Shown here in pieces: positions 34,131-42,411 of a DNA stretch of 64,000 nt. Origin of the DNA: Chloroflexota bacterium (GTDB lineage Bacteria; Chloroflexota; Anaerolineae; Anaerolineales; Anaerolineaceae). The notes beneath the pieces were generated by a model. It did not search any database. It was not told the DNA's origin and was given only the letters and a program-made list of their open reading frames with translations. Positions within the stretch are counted from its first letter, which is position 1, and each line of letters starts with the position of its first letter. The DNA lies in assembly GCA_023381565.1 (NCBI GenBank), contig JAMCRR010000006.1, positions 1 through 64,000 on the forward strand, written 5' to 3'. A program made the translations under genes and the position numbers.

Positions 34131-35627
34131 TTACTGGATTACAAAAGGCAGGTACAAATAGACCGGTGGCGGTACGTATTCATAAGCGCCGATATCTGGT
34201 TTCACCACCCCATCCAGATCGCCATCCATACGAGATATGCCGCGCTGGTCGGCTAGAGGCCCGGAGTTGTCTGCACCATCGATAGCCGGGCTGCCCAGGA
34301 GAAGCGCCATTGTCTGCGTCGGTCCACCGTTGTCCACCAGCTCACCCAAATCCGGTGTCATGGTGAGGAGGTCTCCAGCGGCAGACAGGTTGCAGGTAGC
34401 ACCATTGGCCATGTTATGACCAAGGGAAACAAGGATACCGGCGGTAGCTTGGGCGCACAGATTTCCTGTTCCCACGACAAGAGTATTCGTCAGGCTAATT
34501 TTCGCGCCTCCTTCGGCGTAGATCTGCGAAGGATAAATTGAACGGGTAGAAATATTATTTGCCACTGTGCAGTGATTACACGTTACCTCTCCATCGTGGC
34601 CATAAGCATGGATCCCTGCGGTATCAAAAAATGAATTATCGCTAACGGTAACATTTTCCATGGAAACGCTAGCAGGGTTGAAATCGCCATACACGATTAA
34701 ACCAAATCCATCGGTATTTCCGCTGATGGTTACGTTTTTCAGGACCGCCTCACCGTGAAATTCTATCCCTCCTCCGCTATTCCCAGAAATGGCGCTGTCG
34801 GTAATGCTCGCATGGAGATCCTCGTAAATCGATATCCCGCCGGCATTATCAGCGGTATTCCCCTCTACCGTACTGTTCGTCACGGTCAGAGTTCCAGAGG
34901 GAGAGGAATAAACAATTCCGGCTCCATTACCCGCGCGGTTCCCACGCACGATAACGTGATCCAGGGTCAGATCGCGGCTAAGCGCGCGGATACCACCGCC
35001 ATAGGTACCGCCAGCATCAGCTCCGGAGAGAAGCAGGTTATCTTCGATGATAACATTTGATAAGGTGACCAGACCGGTAGGCGGGCCACTGACAATATAA
35101 ATTCCGGCGCCAGATTCGATACTGATTCCCGACGTCTGAAAAAGGTATCCATTCCGAATGACCACGTTGGAGATCGAAACGTTATCTGCCCATTGATCAA
35201 TCTGAACCACGTGCCCTGGAGTAGCTTCACCGCCCCCATCAATGGTCATCTGGCAAGGATGGAGCAGGGAGCAGATTGACCCGTAGGATGGCACTTCATC
35301 GCCGATGAGGGTCAGGTTTTTATCAATGATGATGTGCTCGTTGAAAGTGTACCTGGGCACAAGGAAATTGGTGATGCCAGGTACGAGATGGATCGTATCT
35401 CCGGGGTTAGCTTTCCCGATAGCATATTGGATCGTTTGACAGGGATGGGAAGGGTCGGTGCAGTCTCCCGCATCGCCTGGCGATGTAGTCTTCACGTAAC
35501 GGTCGGTTCCTGCAACACTCTCTGCCAGGGATATCTGCTGGGGAGACCAGGCTAATGCTTCGATGAGCGCAAGGAATAGTATAGATCGTACGATCAGTCC
35601 CCGCGCTTTTCGCAAGAAAGCAAACAT
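34131..35627 (-). CDS. Secreted right-handed beta-helix protein (choice-of-anchor Q)
   Basis: 498 residues, with GGGAGGAATT before the ATG. The signal peptide includes a basic head (FLRKARGLIVRS) and ends near SLAESVAG. A DUF1565-like entry (DRYVKTTSPGDAGDCTDPSHPCQTIQYAI) leads into a parallel beta helix rich in NxTVxxN and GGGI turns. Near the end it shows the anchor-Q features LLGSPAIDGADN, LADQRGISR and DGVVKPDIGAYEY. The final PPVYLYLPFVIQ fits the shared C-terminal tail. Likely an extracellular surface protein, possibly polysaccharide-binding or a lyase-like fold without a visible active site. Confidence 0.85.
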   Translation of the reverse strand: MFAFLRKARGLIVRSILFLALIEALAWSPQQISLAESVAGTDRYVKTTSPGDAGDCTDPSHPCQTIQYAIGKANPGDTIHLVPGITNFLVPRYTFNEHIIIDKNLTLIGDEVPSYGSICSLLHPCQMTIDGGGEATPGHVVQIDQWADNVSISNVVIRNGYLFQTSGISIESGAGIYIVSGPPTGLVTLSNVIIEDNLLLSGADAGGTYGGGIRALSRDLTLDHVIVRGNRAGNGAGIVYSSPSGTLTVTNSTVEGNTADNAGGISIYEDLHASITDSAISGNSGGGIEFHGEAVLKNVTISGNTDGFGLIVYGDFNPASVSMENVTVSDNSFFDTAGIHAYGHDGEVTCNHCTVANNISTRSIYPSQIYAEGGAKISLTNTLVVGTGNLCAQATAGILVSLGHNMANGATCNLSAAGDLLTMTPDLGELVDNGGPTQTMALLLGSPAIDGADNSGPLADQRGISRMDGDLDGVVKPDIGAYEYVPPPVYLYLPFVIQ

Positions 35628-35708
35628 AATTCCTCCCTGACCAAAGGTGACTATAATTTATTTAAGGGATGAGTGTGTTCAAAGTATAGCATGAATTGTG
35701 GAATGAGA

Positions 35709-36539
35709 TTATTTGATCAAACCTCCCGGCTGGCAGTTGCGGCAGAAGTTGGTGATGCGCTGGTTGGCGCTGACCTGCGAGATCGGCGTGCCGCAGCGCG
35801 GGCAGGGCCGGCCGCCCTTCATGTGGACGGCCATAAATTCACGCGGCTCCTGGTCGATGTTTTCTCCCATCCCTTCGCGCACGCGCTCGATCCCATTCAG
35901 CAGGGTTGCCCGCATGGCGTCGTAAAGCCGGTCGATCTCTTCCCGGGTGAGCTCGGTGCGCTTGCGATATGGGTGCAGGCGCGCCTCCCACAGGATTTCA
36001 TCGGCGTAGGCGTTGCCGATCCCGGCGACGAACTCGCCGCGCGTCAGCACCCCTTTGATCTCGCCGCGAAAAGGCCGGATGCGCTGCCGGAATTCATCCA
36101 GGGAGATCTCCAGGGCTTCAGGGCCCAGACTGGAATAATCAGGCACTGCTTGTAGATCGGCGGTCAGGTAGATCTGGCCCATCTTTTTCTGGTCCAGGTA
36201 GCGCAGCTTCTCGCCGCTGCCCAGGGTAAATTCGACGTGCGCCTTTCCTGGGCGCTTTTCCTTTTGATCTGAAAGCTGCAGCCGCCCGCTCAGCTTGGGG
36301 TTCAAAACGAGGTAAAGTGCCGTTTGGCCCGGTTCGAGCGAAAAGATGAGAAATTTCCCTCTCCGAGAAACGGAGGCGACGGTTTTACCGGATATGGATG
36401 CCTCGAAGCCAGAGCGGGTCAGGTCGCGCACCACCACCGGCCCACCGGGGGGAATCACTTTCACCGCGGCGATCGTCCGTCCGACAATCCGGCGCTGAAG
36501 CACATCCCGCACCACAGTCAATTCCGGCAGCTCTGGCAT
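35709..36539 (-). CDS. Fpg/Nei-family DNA glycosylase
   Basis: 276 residues. The N-terminal catalytic Pro2 and Glu3 (MPELPEL) and a beta-hairpin Lys in SRRGKFLIF are present. The helix-two-turn-helix region reads GEFVAGIGNAYADEILWEARLHP, and a C-terminal zinc finger has CPRCG...NFCRNC. This is a complete base-excision repair enzyme that removes oxidised purines or pyrimidines and nicks the abasic site. It reads MPELPELTVV where MutM proteins usually have MPELPEVET, so it belongs to a side branch and the symbols fpg, mutM and nei are not assigned. It is divergent from the histidine kinase gene. Confidence 0.9.
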   Translation of the reverse strand: MPELPELTVVRDVLQRRIVGRTIAAVKVIPPGGPVVVRDLTRSGFEASISGKTVASVSRRGKFLIFSLEPGQTALYLVLNPKLSGRLQLSDQKEKRPGKAHVEFTLGSGEKLRYLDQKKMGQIYLTADLQAVPDYSSLGPEALEISLDEFRQRIRPFRGEIKGVLTRGEFVAGIGNAYADEILWEARLHPYRKRTELTREEIDRLYDAMRATLLNGIERVREGMGENIDQEPREFMAVHMKGGRPCPRCGTPISQVSANQRITNFCRNCQPGGLIK

Positions 36540-36636
36540 GGCAGCAACATATATCCGTTGGTTCTATGATCAAATTATATGCTATAGTAAATCTACACGG
36601 TCAAGGGGTTTGGGTGATATAGAGAAGGGGTCAGAA

Positions 36637-37842
36637 ATGGTCAAAGACCTCAACCGGGGCATCCTGGTCGCAGTTTACGGCTTAGGTCTGCTCCTTGTCG
36701 CTGCCACAATTACCCGGATGGTCCCATATTATATCGGGACACCCTACCAATGGACGGTCATCGCACTGCTGACCGTCTTTTTGATCCTGTTTTTGACCGA
36801 GCGCCCGATCTCCCTGAGAATTAACGGCTATGTCCATGGCTATTTCCTCCTGCAGCTTGCCATCCGGCTGGCCTTGCTGTTTATTCCCACATACGACGCT
36901 CCCCAGGATTACTTTACGAACCTGGTCCTCCCGCTATGCGGTCAAGCCATGCTGAGCCTGCCCCCGCGAGTTGGCCGGTATTGGGTGGGTGTGTTCGCCT
37001 TGTTTGCCATGGCTACCATGATCGCTTATTACCACAGTTGGGATGGCGTCGGTTTTGGCCTCACGTACATCGCCGGGTGCATCCTCATTGCGGTGCTCAG
37101 CGCCGTGACGCTCAACGCAGATAAAGCCCGCAGAGAAACCCAGGCGTTGCTGGCAGACCTGCAGGTCGCCAATCAAAAGCTGGAGGCTTACGCCCGGCAA
37201 GCTGAAGATCTGGCTACCGTCCAGGAACGCAACCGGCTGGCGCGTGAGCTCCACGATGTGGTCTCGCAGATCATCTTCAGCATGACGCTGACCGCTCAGG
37301 CAGCCAAAATCTTGTTAGAGCGTGACCCGGCGCGTGTTCCTGCTCAGCTCGACCATCTCCAATCGCTCTCGCAGAGCGCCCTGGCAGAAATGCGGGCTTT
37401 GATCCAGCACCTGCGCCCGCGCACTGTGGCAGAAGAGGGGCTGCCTTCTGCCTTGAGGCAGCTGGCAGTCGAGCGCCTGGCGCGTGATGGCCTGATTGTC
37501 AACGTGCAAGTTTCTGGCGAGCGCCGTCTCCCGGAGTTCATCGAAGAGGGCCTGTACCGCATCACCCAGGAGGCGCTCAGTAACGTCGCCAAACATGCGG
37601 GAGTCAAACAGGCGTCCGTTGAGCTGCATCTGGAGGGCGACCCAATCTCTCTAAGTATCGAAGACCACGGGGCGGGTTTCGTCCCCTCCGCAGCAGAAAA
37701 CAGGTCCGGGCACCTGGGCCTGGCGAATATTGCTGATAGGGTCCGGGCGCTGAACGGAGCGTTAACGATCGAATCGGCTCCCGGCGACGGGACGCGCATC
37801 CGGGTGGAAAATATCTCCGTCAAGGAGGGCGAATATGCCTGA
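36637..37842 (+). CDS. Sensor histidine kinase, NarL-pathway (HisKA_3) type
   Basis: 401 residues from the ATG at 36637 (AAGGGG seven bases upstream). Five or six membrane helices fill residues 8-160, with no large extracellular loop, suggesting intramembrane sensing. A coiled linker (LLADLQVANQKLEAYARQ) leads to the HisKA_3 domain with the phospho-acceptor His in RNRLARELHDVVSQ. The HATPase domain follows (EALSNVAKHAG N-box, IEDHGAGF, GHLGLANIADRV G-boxes). Its stop overlaps the response regulator start by 8 bases, so the two are co-translated. Confidence 0.92.
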   Translation: MVKDLNRGILVAVYGLGLLLVAATITRMVPYYIGTPYQWTVIALLTVFLILFLTERPISLRINGYVHGYFLLQLAIRLALLFIPTYDAPQDYFTNLVLPLCGQAMLSLPPRVGRYWVGVFALFAMATMIAYYHSWDGVGFGLTYIAGCILIAVLSAVTLNADKARRETQALLADLQVANQKLEAYARQAEDLATVQERNRLARELHDVVSQIIFSMTLTAQAAKILLERDPARVPAQLDHLQSLSQSALAEMRALIQHLRPRTVAEEGLPSALRQLAVERLARDGLIVNVQVSGERRLPEFIEEGLYRITQEALSNVAKHAGVKQASVELHLEGDPISLSIEDHGAGFVPSAAENRSGHLGLANIADRVRALNGALTIESAPGDGTRIRVENISVKEGEYA

Positions 37843-38500
37843 CCCGACGACAAAGAAAATTTCAGTATTGATTGTCGATGACCACGCTATTGTGCGCCAG
37901 GGCTTGCGCACTCTGCTGGAGCTGATGGAAGACATCGAGGTGGTCGGCGAGGCTGCAAACGGTCAGGCGGCTGTTGAAATGGCTTCACGATGGAAACCCA
38001 ACGTGATCTTGATGGACCTGGTGATGCCGGAAATGGACGGCATCCTCGCCACCCAGAGAATATGCGACCTCGGAAGCGGCGCCAGGGTAATCGCCCTGAC
38101 CAGCTTCTCGGATGACGAAAAGATCATCCAGGCCATCAAGGCCGGGGCGGTCGGTTTCCTCTTAAAAGACGTCTCCCCATCAGACCTGGTAGAAGCCATT
38201 CGAGCGACCTATCGAGGGGAAACCCGCCTCCATCCCAACGTGGCGCGCCGCTTGATGAACCACGTCGCCTCCCGCCCCGCCCCTCCGCCTCCCCCTTCCG
38301 GCGGCCTGACCGAACGCGAGTTAGATGTCATTCGCCTGGTATCGGAGGGGATGAGCAACCGAGAGATTGCCCTGAAACTCGTGATCAGCGAGAAGACGGT
38401 GAAAACGCACATCAGCAGCTTATTGAACAAACTGTGCCTTGAAGATCGCACCAAATTGGCCATTTACGCATTAAAAAATGGGTTAGTCAATCAACCCTAA
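37835..38500 (+). CDS. NarL/LuxR-type response regulator
   Basis: 221 residues. Receiver domain 8-125 with VLIVDDHAIVRQG, phospho-acceptor Asp in VILMDLVMPEMDG, the switch Thr/Ser region ALTSFSDDE and Lys in FLLKDVSP. A proline-rich linker (RPAPPPPPSGG) joins it to a LuxR-type HTH (LTERELDVIRLVSEGMSN, REIALKLVISEKTVKTHIS). It should be phosphorylated by the overlapping histidine kinase and activate promoters as a dimer. A strong intrinsic terminator follows, closing the two-gene operon. Confidence 0.93.
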   Translation: MPDPTTKKISVLIVDDHAIVRQGLRTLLELMEDIEVVGEAANGQAAVEMASRWKPNVILMDLVMPEMDGILATQRICDLGSGARVIALTSFSDDEKIIQAIKAGAVGFLLKDVSPSDLVEAIRATYRGETRLHPNVARRLMNHVASRPAPPPPPSGGLTERELDVIRLVSEGMSNREIALKLVISEKTVKTHISSLLNKLCLEDRTKLAIYALKNGLVNQP

Positions 38501-38531
38501 GACTTAAGTCTCGCGAAGGACAGGATCCACC

Positions 38532-38560
38532 AAAAGGCTGGTTGAAAAACCAGCCTTTTT
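38532..38560 (+). terminator. Intrinsic terminator of the kinase/regulator operon
   Basis: AAAAGGCTGGTT and AACCAGCCTTTT pair perfectly around the tetraloop GAAA and run straight into a T-tract ending at 38560. It starts 32 bases after the response regulator stop and is the clearest Rho-independent terminator in the window. Confidence 0.93.
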
Positions 38561-38660
38561 CTGATCCTAAATCCATTCGCAAGCCGGATGTTGGGTGAGC
38601 ACAATCTGGTTATCCTGTATCCAGATCCATGATCTTGCTAGGACAGTAAGGAGCAAAACG

Positions 38661-38888
38661 ATGAACAAAAATACTTTCCAAAAAGTCTGCTCGGTTTCTG
38701 GATCACTGCATGGCGCCGTGGTTCAATCCAACCTCGAGCGTGCAGGTATTCCCGTGACCCTCGATCACACGAAGAACGCCTCGTACCTGGATGTTCTGGT
38801 TCCGGAAGAGAGGGTGTATGACGCAAAGATTCTGCTCTTCATCGAGCCCAGGGTCAACACAAATTCCGCCGGCCCTAACCCACAATAA
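38661..38888 (+). CDS. DUF2007-like small signal-transducing protein
   Basis: 75 residues from the ATG at 38661 with AAGGAG upstream. The core SGSLHGAVVQSNLERAGIPVTL and YLDVLVPEERVYDAKILL matches the DUF2007 (putative signal-transducing) fold, a compact alpha-beta domain sometimes fused to kinases or PII-like proteins. No catalytic residue is known for the family. It stands just ahead of a receiver-only protein and after the kinase/regulator terminator, so a role in phospho-signalling is suggested only by location. Confidence 0.7.
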   Translation: MNKNTFQKVCSVSGSLHGAVVQSNLERAGIPVTLDHTKNASYLDVLVPEERVYDAKILLFIEPRVNTNSAGPNPQ

Positions 38889-38897
38889 TCGGATGCC

Positions 38898-39293
38898 ATG
38901 GAAAAAGGATCGCAAAGGAGTATGGCTCCCGAGACCAAAATCTTAATCGTCGATGACTACGCCTCCGTGCGGGCAGATTTGCGAACCATTCTAGAGCTGC
39001 TGAACGACGTGATCGTGGTCGGCGAAGCCGCGACTGGCGAGGAGGCCCTGCGCCAGGCTAAGTCCTTGGAGCCAGACATCGTCTTGATGGATCTCGAAAT
39101 GCCTGGGATGAATGGATGGTCGGCAATCAGGTCGATAAAAGCTTCACCCCAGGCTCCGAAAATCTACGTCCTTACGGTCCATGGCGATCCGGCTGCGGAA
39201 CAAGCGGCCTTTCGAGCCGGCGCAGATGCCTTCTTTGTTAAGGGACAGGACTCTGACCATCTGCTGAAGAAGCTCCTTAGCTTCAGAAAATAA
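38898..39293 (+). CDS. Receiver-only response regulator
   Basis: 131 residues, a CheY-like single domain: KILIVDDYASVRADLRT, phospho-acceptor Asp in IVLMDLEMPGMNG, Thr in VLTVHGD and Lys in FFVKGQDS. There is no output domain. The ATG at 38898 is used; a second ATG at 38922 has GGAG too close. It lies 9 bases after the DUF2007-like gene and 27 before the acyltransferase, suggesting one transcript. It may relay phosphate from the upstream kinase or an unlinked one. Confidence 0.88.
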   Translation: MEKGSQRSMAPETKILIVDDYASVRADLRTILELLNDVIVVGEAATGEEALRQAKSLEPDIVLMDLEMPGMNGWSAIRSIKASPQAPKIYVLTVHGDPAAEQAAFRAGADAFFVKGQDSDHLLKKLLSFRK

Positions 39294-39320
39294 TAACCAA
39301 ACATTGAAAGGAAAGTAAGA

Positions 39321-40538
39321 ATGGAAACCAATCTGTCAGTCACAAATGTCGCTCAAACCAGGGTGGCGGCTGCTGCCCGCGCAGTCAGCGCAACCCGGAT
39401 AGCCTACGTGGATCTCGTCAGGGTGGCACTGACCATCCTGGTCATCGTGGTCCACGCTGCCTGTACCTACGGCGCGCTGGGCGGCGGCCTGTGGACCTAT
39501 TCCGATCCCATGGCGATCGACGAGGTCACGGAGATCCTGATGTCCCTCTTCGTGATCCTGTGCCAATCCTTCTTTATGAGCCTGTTCTTCTTCTTTGCCG
39601 GGTATTTCACCCCCGGATCGTACGACAAGAAGAATCCCGCACAGTTCTGGAAAGACCGCCTGCTGCGCCTGGGCATCCCGCTGGTGGCCTACACCCTGTT
39701 CCTCAGCCGGATTCCCAACTACATCCAATATGCTGCCAACGAGGGTGGAACAGCATCGTTCTGGCAATACAGCATCAATACTTATTGGAGTGAGGCCGAT
39801 GCGGGTCCGACCTGGTTCCTGTTCGCTTTGCTGTCCTTCGTCGCCGTGTACACGCTCTGGCGGCTGGGAGCCAACCTGATCAAAAAGGATCGCCTGGCCT
39901 GGGTGAGCAAACTGCCGGCACCCGGAATCCTGTCGATGCTGGGGTTTGCCCTGGTCATGGGGGCGGGGATGTTTGCCGTCGCACAGGTAAATCCAATTGT
40001 GCAGGGGTACGAGCTATTCGAGACGATCACTCTCTTCCCAGCCTTTTTCCCCTTCTACGTATTGATGTTCACCGCCGGGATCCTGGCTTACCGCAGCGGG
40101 TGGCTCGAGCGCATATCCGGCGCAAGCCTGCGCTTCTGGGCCTGGCTCTCTCTCGCTCTGGTGATTTTCCTGCCCGTGTTCATGTTCCTGGGCGCCCCGG
40201 ATGGGAATGTTGAGATACTCTTTTCCGGGTTCACCTGGCGCTGCGCCGTCACGAGTCTGTGGATGGGTCTGGCCTGCATGTCCTTCAGCACGACATTGAC
40301 CCTGTGGGTACGTGAAAGGAAGAGTTCGTCCAACCGCCTGGCTTCCTATGCCGGCCCGAACACCTTCGGTGTATACCTGATCCACCCGCTGGTGCTGATC
40401 CCCATCACACTGGGCTTGAGCTTCATTGCAATCCATCCATTGATCAAGTTCGCTCTGGCCTCCATCACCACGGTACCGATCTGTTACATCCTGGCGGATG
40501 GGCTGCGCCGGGTGCCGGGGGTCAAAACGGTCCTGTAA
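39321..40538 (+). CDS. Acyltransferase-3 family membrane protein
   Basis: 405 residues with about ten to eleven membrane helices. TM1 carries the family motif RIAYVDLVRVALTILVIVVHAAC, where the conserved His near the end is the presumed catalytic residue. Later helices include FFFFAGYFTPGSYDKKN and a RLLRLGIPLVAY segment that matches the RxxR-type loop. The protein ends after YAGPNTFGVYLIHPLVLIP. Members transfer acyl groups to sugars, lipids or peptides at the inner membrane. GAAAGGAAAG precedes the start. The acceptor is unknown. Confidence 0.88.
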   Translation: METNLSVTNVAQTRVAAAARAVSATRIAYVDLVRVALTILVIVVHAACTYGALGGGLWTYSDPMAIDEVTEILMSLFVILCQSFFMSLFFFFAGYFTPGSYDKKNPAQFWKDRLLRLGIPLVAYTLFLSRIPNYIQYAANEGGTASFWQYSINTYWSEADAGPTWFLFALLSFVAVYTLWRLGANLIKKDRLAWVSKLPAPGILSMLGFALVMGAGMFAVAQVNPIVQGYELFETITLFPAFFPFYVLMFTAGILAYRSGWLERISGASLRFWAWLSLALVIFLPVFMFLGAPDGNVEILFSGFTWRCAVTSLWMGLACMSFSTTLTLWVRERKSSSNRLASYAGPNTFGVYLIHPLVLIPITLGLSFIAIHPLIKFALASITTVPICYILADGLRRVPGVKTVL

Positions 40539-40579
40539 TCACAGCATAGATTCAACTCAACTCCACAACTTGAAGACCA

Positions 40580-40605
40580 GGTTGCGACGGACCTCCGTCG
40601 CAACC
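40580..40605. terminator. Perfect GC-rich palindrome between convergent genes
   Basis: GGTTGCGACGGA and TCCGTCGCAACC form a perfect 12-base inverted repeat with only two bases between (11 base pairs with a 4-base loop in practice). It lies between the stops of the acyltransferase and a minus-strand membrane protein, the place for a bidirectional terminator, but no T-run follows. A REP-like dispersed element is the alternative. Confidence 0.55.
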
Positions 40606-40681
40606 GAGATTAATGCCTCCCCCGAAACGGCACAATTTACCCCTGAAGCGATGGACGCCGGGAATATTCAGAATTGCGCCT

Positions 40682-41374
40682 CTATGCCCCCCGCCTGAAA
40701 TAGATCGCCAATAGCCCGGTAACGATGAATAAGATCAATCCCCACGCTACGAAGCCCACCACCGAAAGCGGGCTTGCCAGCATAAAAGCGACTGCGCTGA
40801 TGAGACCCAGAACGCCATAAAGGATCATGAGTCCGCGTAACCAGCGTTCCAGTTTTCCCCGCGAAAAGACTGGCGCTGCCGAAAGCATAGCCAGGCCTAA
40901 AAACCAGCCCCAACCCATCATTTCGAGACCCAGCATGATCGAGCGGTCTCCATAGGGTAAAAACCAGTTGATTCCTTCCACTGTCCCGGCTGCCAGGCTT
41001 TGCCGGATGACGCCCAATTGGGTAAACCGGTTAATGCTGACAGAAAGAGCAAAGAGCAGGGTGAAAGCCAGGCTGCACTGGCTGAACACCTTCTTCTCTG
41101 CCGGTGTGATCGTATGGAGACTGGCGATGACGACAACCAGGGCCGGGCAGAACAACAGGCTGGCGATGCCCCCGAACAACTGGATCGATTCCGGAGGAGG
41201 GAAGGTAAATTGACCGCTCAGATTTGCCCAAACGATAACCAGAAAGTAAATTACACCGCCCACTGTGGTTAAAACCGCCGACCAGAAGCCAATCGAATAT
41301 GCCCACCTGCGAAGAGCTATTGGCTGTACAGCCGTGTTGCGGGGTTCTTGTGCTTGCAAAGAGCTAGAAGCCAT
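40682..41374 (-). CDS. Hypothetical multi-pass membrane protein
   Basis: 230 residues from the ATG at 41374, with CGGAGAAAATCG upstream. About six hydrophobic helices are visible (WSAVLTTVGGVIYFLVIVWA, LFGGIASLLFCPALVVVIASL, FTLLFALSVSINRF, WGWFLGLAMLSAAPVF and two C-terminal ones). The overall pattern resembles DUF4386-like integral membrane proteins of unknown role, but I cannot assign it firmly. It overlaps the end of the decayed phosphotransferase reading frame. Confidence 0.7.
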   Translation of the reverse strand: MASSSLQAQEPRNTAVQPIALRRWAYSIGFWSAVLTTVGGVIYFLVIVWANLSGQFTFPPPESIQLFGGIASLLFCPALVVVIASLHTITPAEKKVFSQCSLAFTLLFALSVSINRFTQLGVIRQSLAAGTVEGINWFLPYGDRSIMLGLEMMGWGWFLGLAMLSAAPVFSRGKLERWLRGLMILYGVLGLISAVAFMLASPLSVVGFVAWGLILFIVTGLLAIYFRRGA

Positions 41375-41739
41375 CGATTTTCTCCGGAGAGACGATCTCA
41401 TACATACGCTCCATCAGCAGCTTATATTCCTTTGGATAAGCCTCGACTTCCCGCAGGCGCGCTGCCATCAGCAGAAGCTGCCAGGCAGTGATTTGCTCGG
41501 AAGAGGCCGGGTTTACCTGCAAATAACGGTTTCGATACACAGCATCTATCCATAACCGGAAGGTCTGGAATAAAACCCGTACAGGCCAGGGCATGCCCGG
41601 CGGTAGCCCGGTTGAGCCGATAGTCTTGTTCCACCGCCCGACCCGGGATGCGCGCCTGATACAGTTGCGGGGTGCGATCCCCTCCCCGAGCATAGACATC
41701 CGCCGTCCGACCCCATCCGATAAACACACCTTTTTGCAT
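41364..41739 (-). pseudogene. Decayed phosphotransferase (APH-family) gene
   Basis: The ATG at 41739 opens a frame whose first 45-50 codons match the N-lobe of APH/choline-kinase-like phosphotransferases (FIGWGRTADVYARGGDRTPQLY, RAVEQDYRLNRA). That frame then turns into non-family sequence. In another minus-strand frame, from about 41570 to the stop at 41364, the family's C-terminal helices appear (FRLWIDAVYRNRYLQV, EQITAWQLLLMAARL). The central catalytic loop is gone, so only about 125 of some 270 residues remain. An internal deletion with a frame change has inactivated the gene. Confidence 0.72.
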
Positions 41740-41766
41740 GATTCACCGGTATCGCTTCTAAGAGCT

Positions 41767-42330
41767 CTAAAAGCAGCCAAAGCTCTCCACCTCAAACTGC
41801 GCCAGGAATATATCCATCTCTTTGACCCGCTCGGCGGCCATGGCCTGGGCTGCCGGCAAGACCAGCAGACCGGGCAGCTTGTTGCGGCGCCCTTTCGTCG
41901 TGTCATAAGCTTTGCGCATGTCTTTGGGGTTCTTGGAGAAATCACGTAGAATCCCCACCACCCCCAGAAAGTCCAGCGTATCGGCGTCGCGCAACAGGAT
42001 GGCTTCGAGGCTGCGGTCAGATCCCCCGGTGTGGTGCAGGGCGATGATCTCCGTCACCAGAGCAGTCGCCTCTTCGGGATATCCTCGCTCCCTCAAGAAA
42101 GGCCCAGCCACCTGGCTGGACCGGAGGGCATGGTCAACATCTTTCTGCGCCCACGGGCTGTAGGCTCCCCAATCGTGCAGGTGGGCAGCCAGCCAGAGCG
42201 GTTCAGGGTTATAGGTCATGCCCTGGCCGATCTCAGAGATGAGCTGCAGCAGCCGGCGGGTGTGATTGATGCCCCACACTCCGCAATATTCCTCCGTTAA
42301 CCGTGCAATTTCATCTTTATTAATATCCAT
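41767..42330 (-). CDS. HD-domain phosphohydrolase-like protein
   Basis: 187 residues. The HD metal-binding motif is intact: an early His in GINHTRRLL, HD in WLAAHLHDWGAYS, HHTG in EIIALHHTGG and the final Asp in LLRDADTLDFLG. Such proteins hydrolyse phosphomono- or phosphodiesters, often of nucleotides. The C-terminal 60 residues (RRNKLPGLLVLPAAQAMAAERVKEMDIFLAQF) form a helical cap. It lies 27 bases upstream of the decayed phosphotransferase, with which it probably once formed an operon. Confidence 0.87.
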   Translation of the reverse strand: MDINKDEIARLTEEYCGVWGINHTRRLLQLISEIGQGMTYNPEPLWLAAHLHDWGAYSPWAQKDVDHALRSSQVAGPFLRERGYPEEATALVTEIIALHHTGGSDRSLEAILLRDADTLDFLGVVGILRDFSKNPKDMRKAYDTTKGRRNKLPGLLVLPAAQAMAAERVKEMDIFLAQFEVESFGCF

Positions 42331-42411
42331 TCAGTCCTCCAAGAGAAAATCTCATCTGGGATAATTTCCGCGGTACCCCGCGGGCGGTCCCTGTTCAATT
42401 CTCCAATCCAA

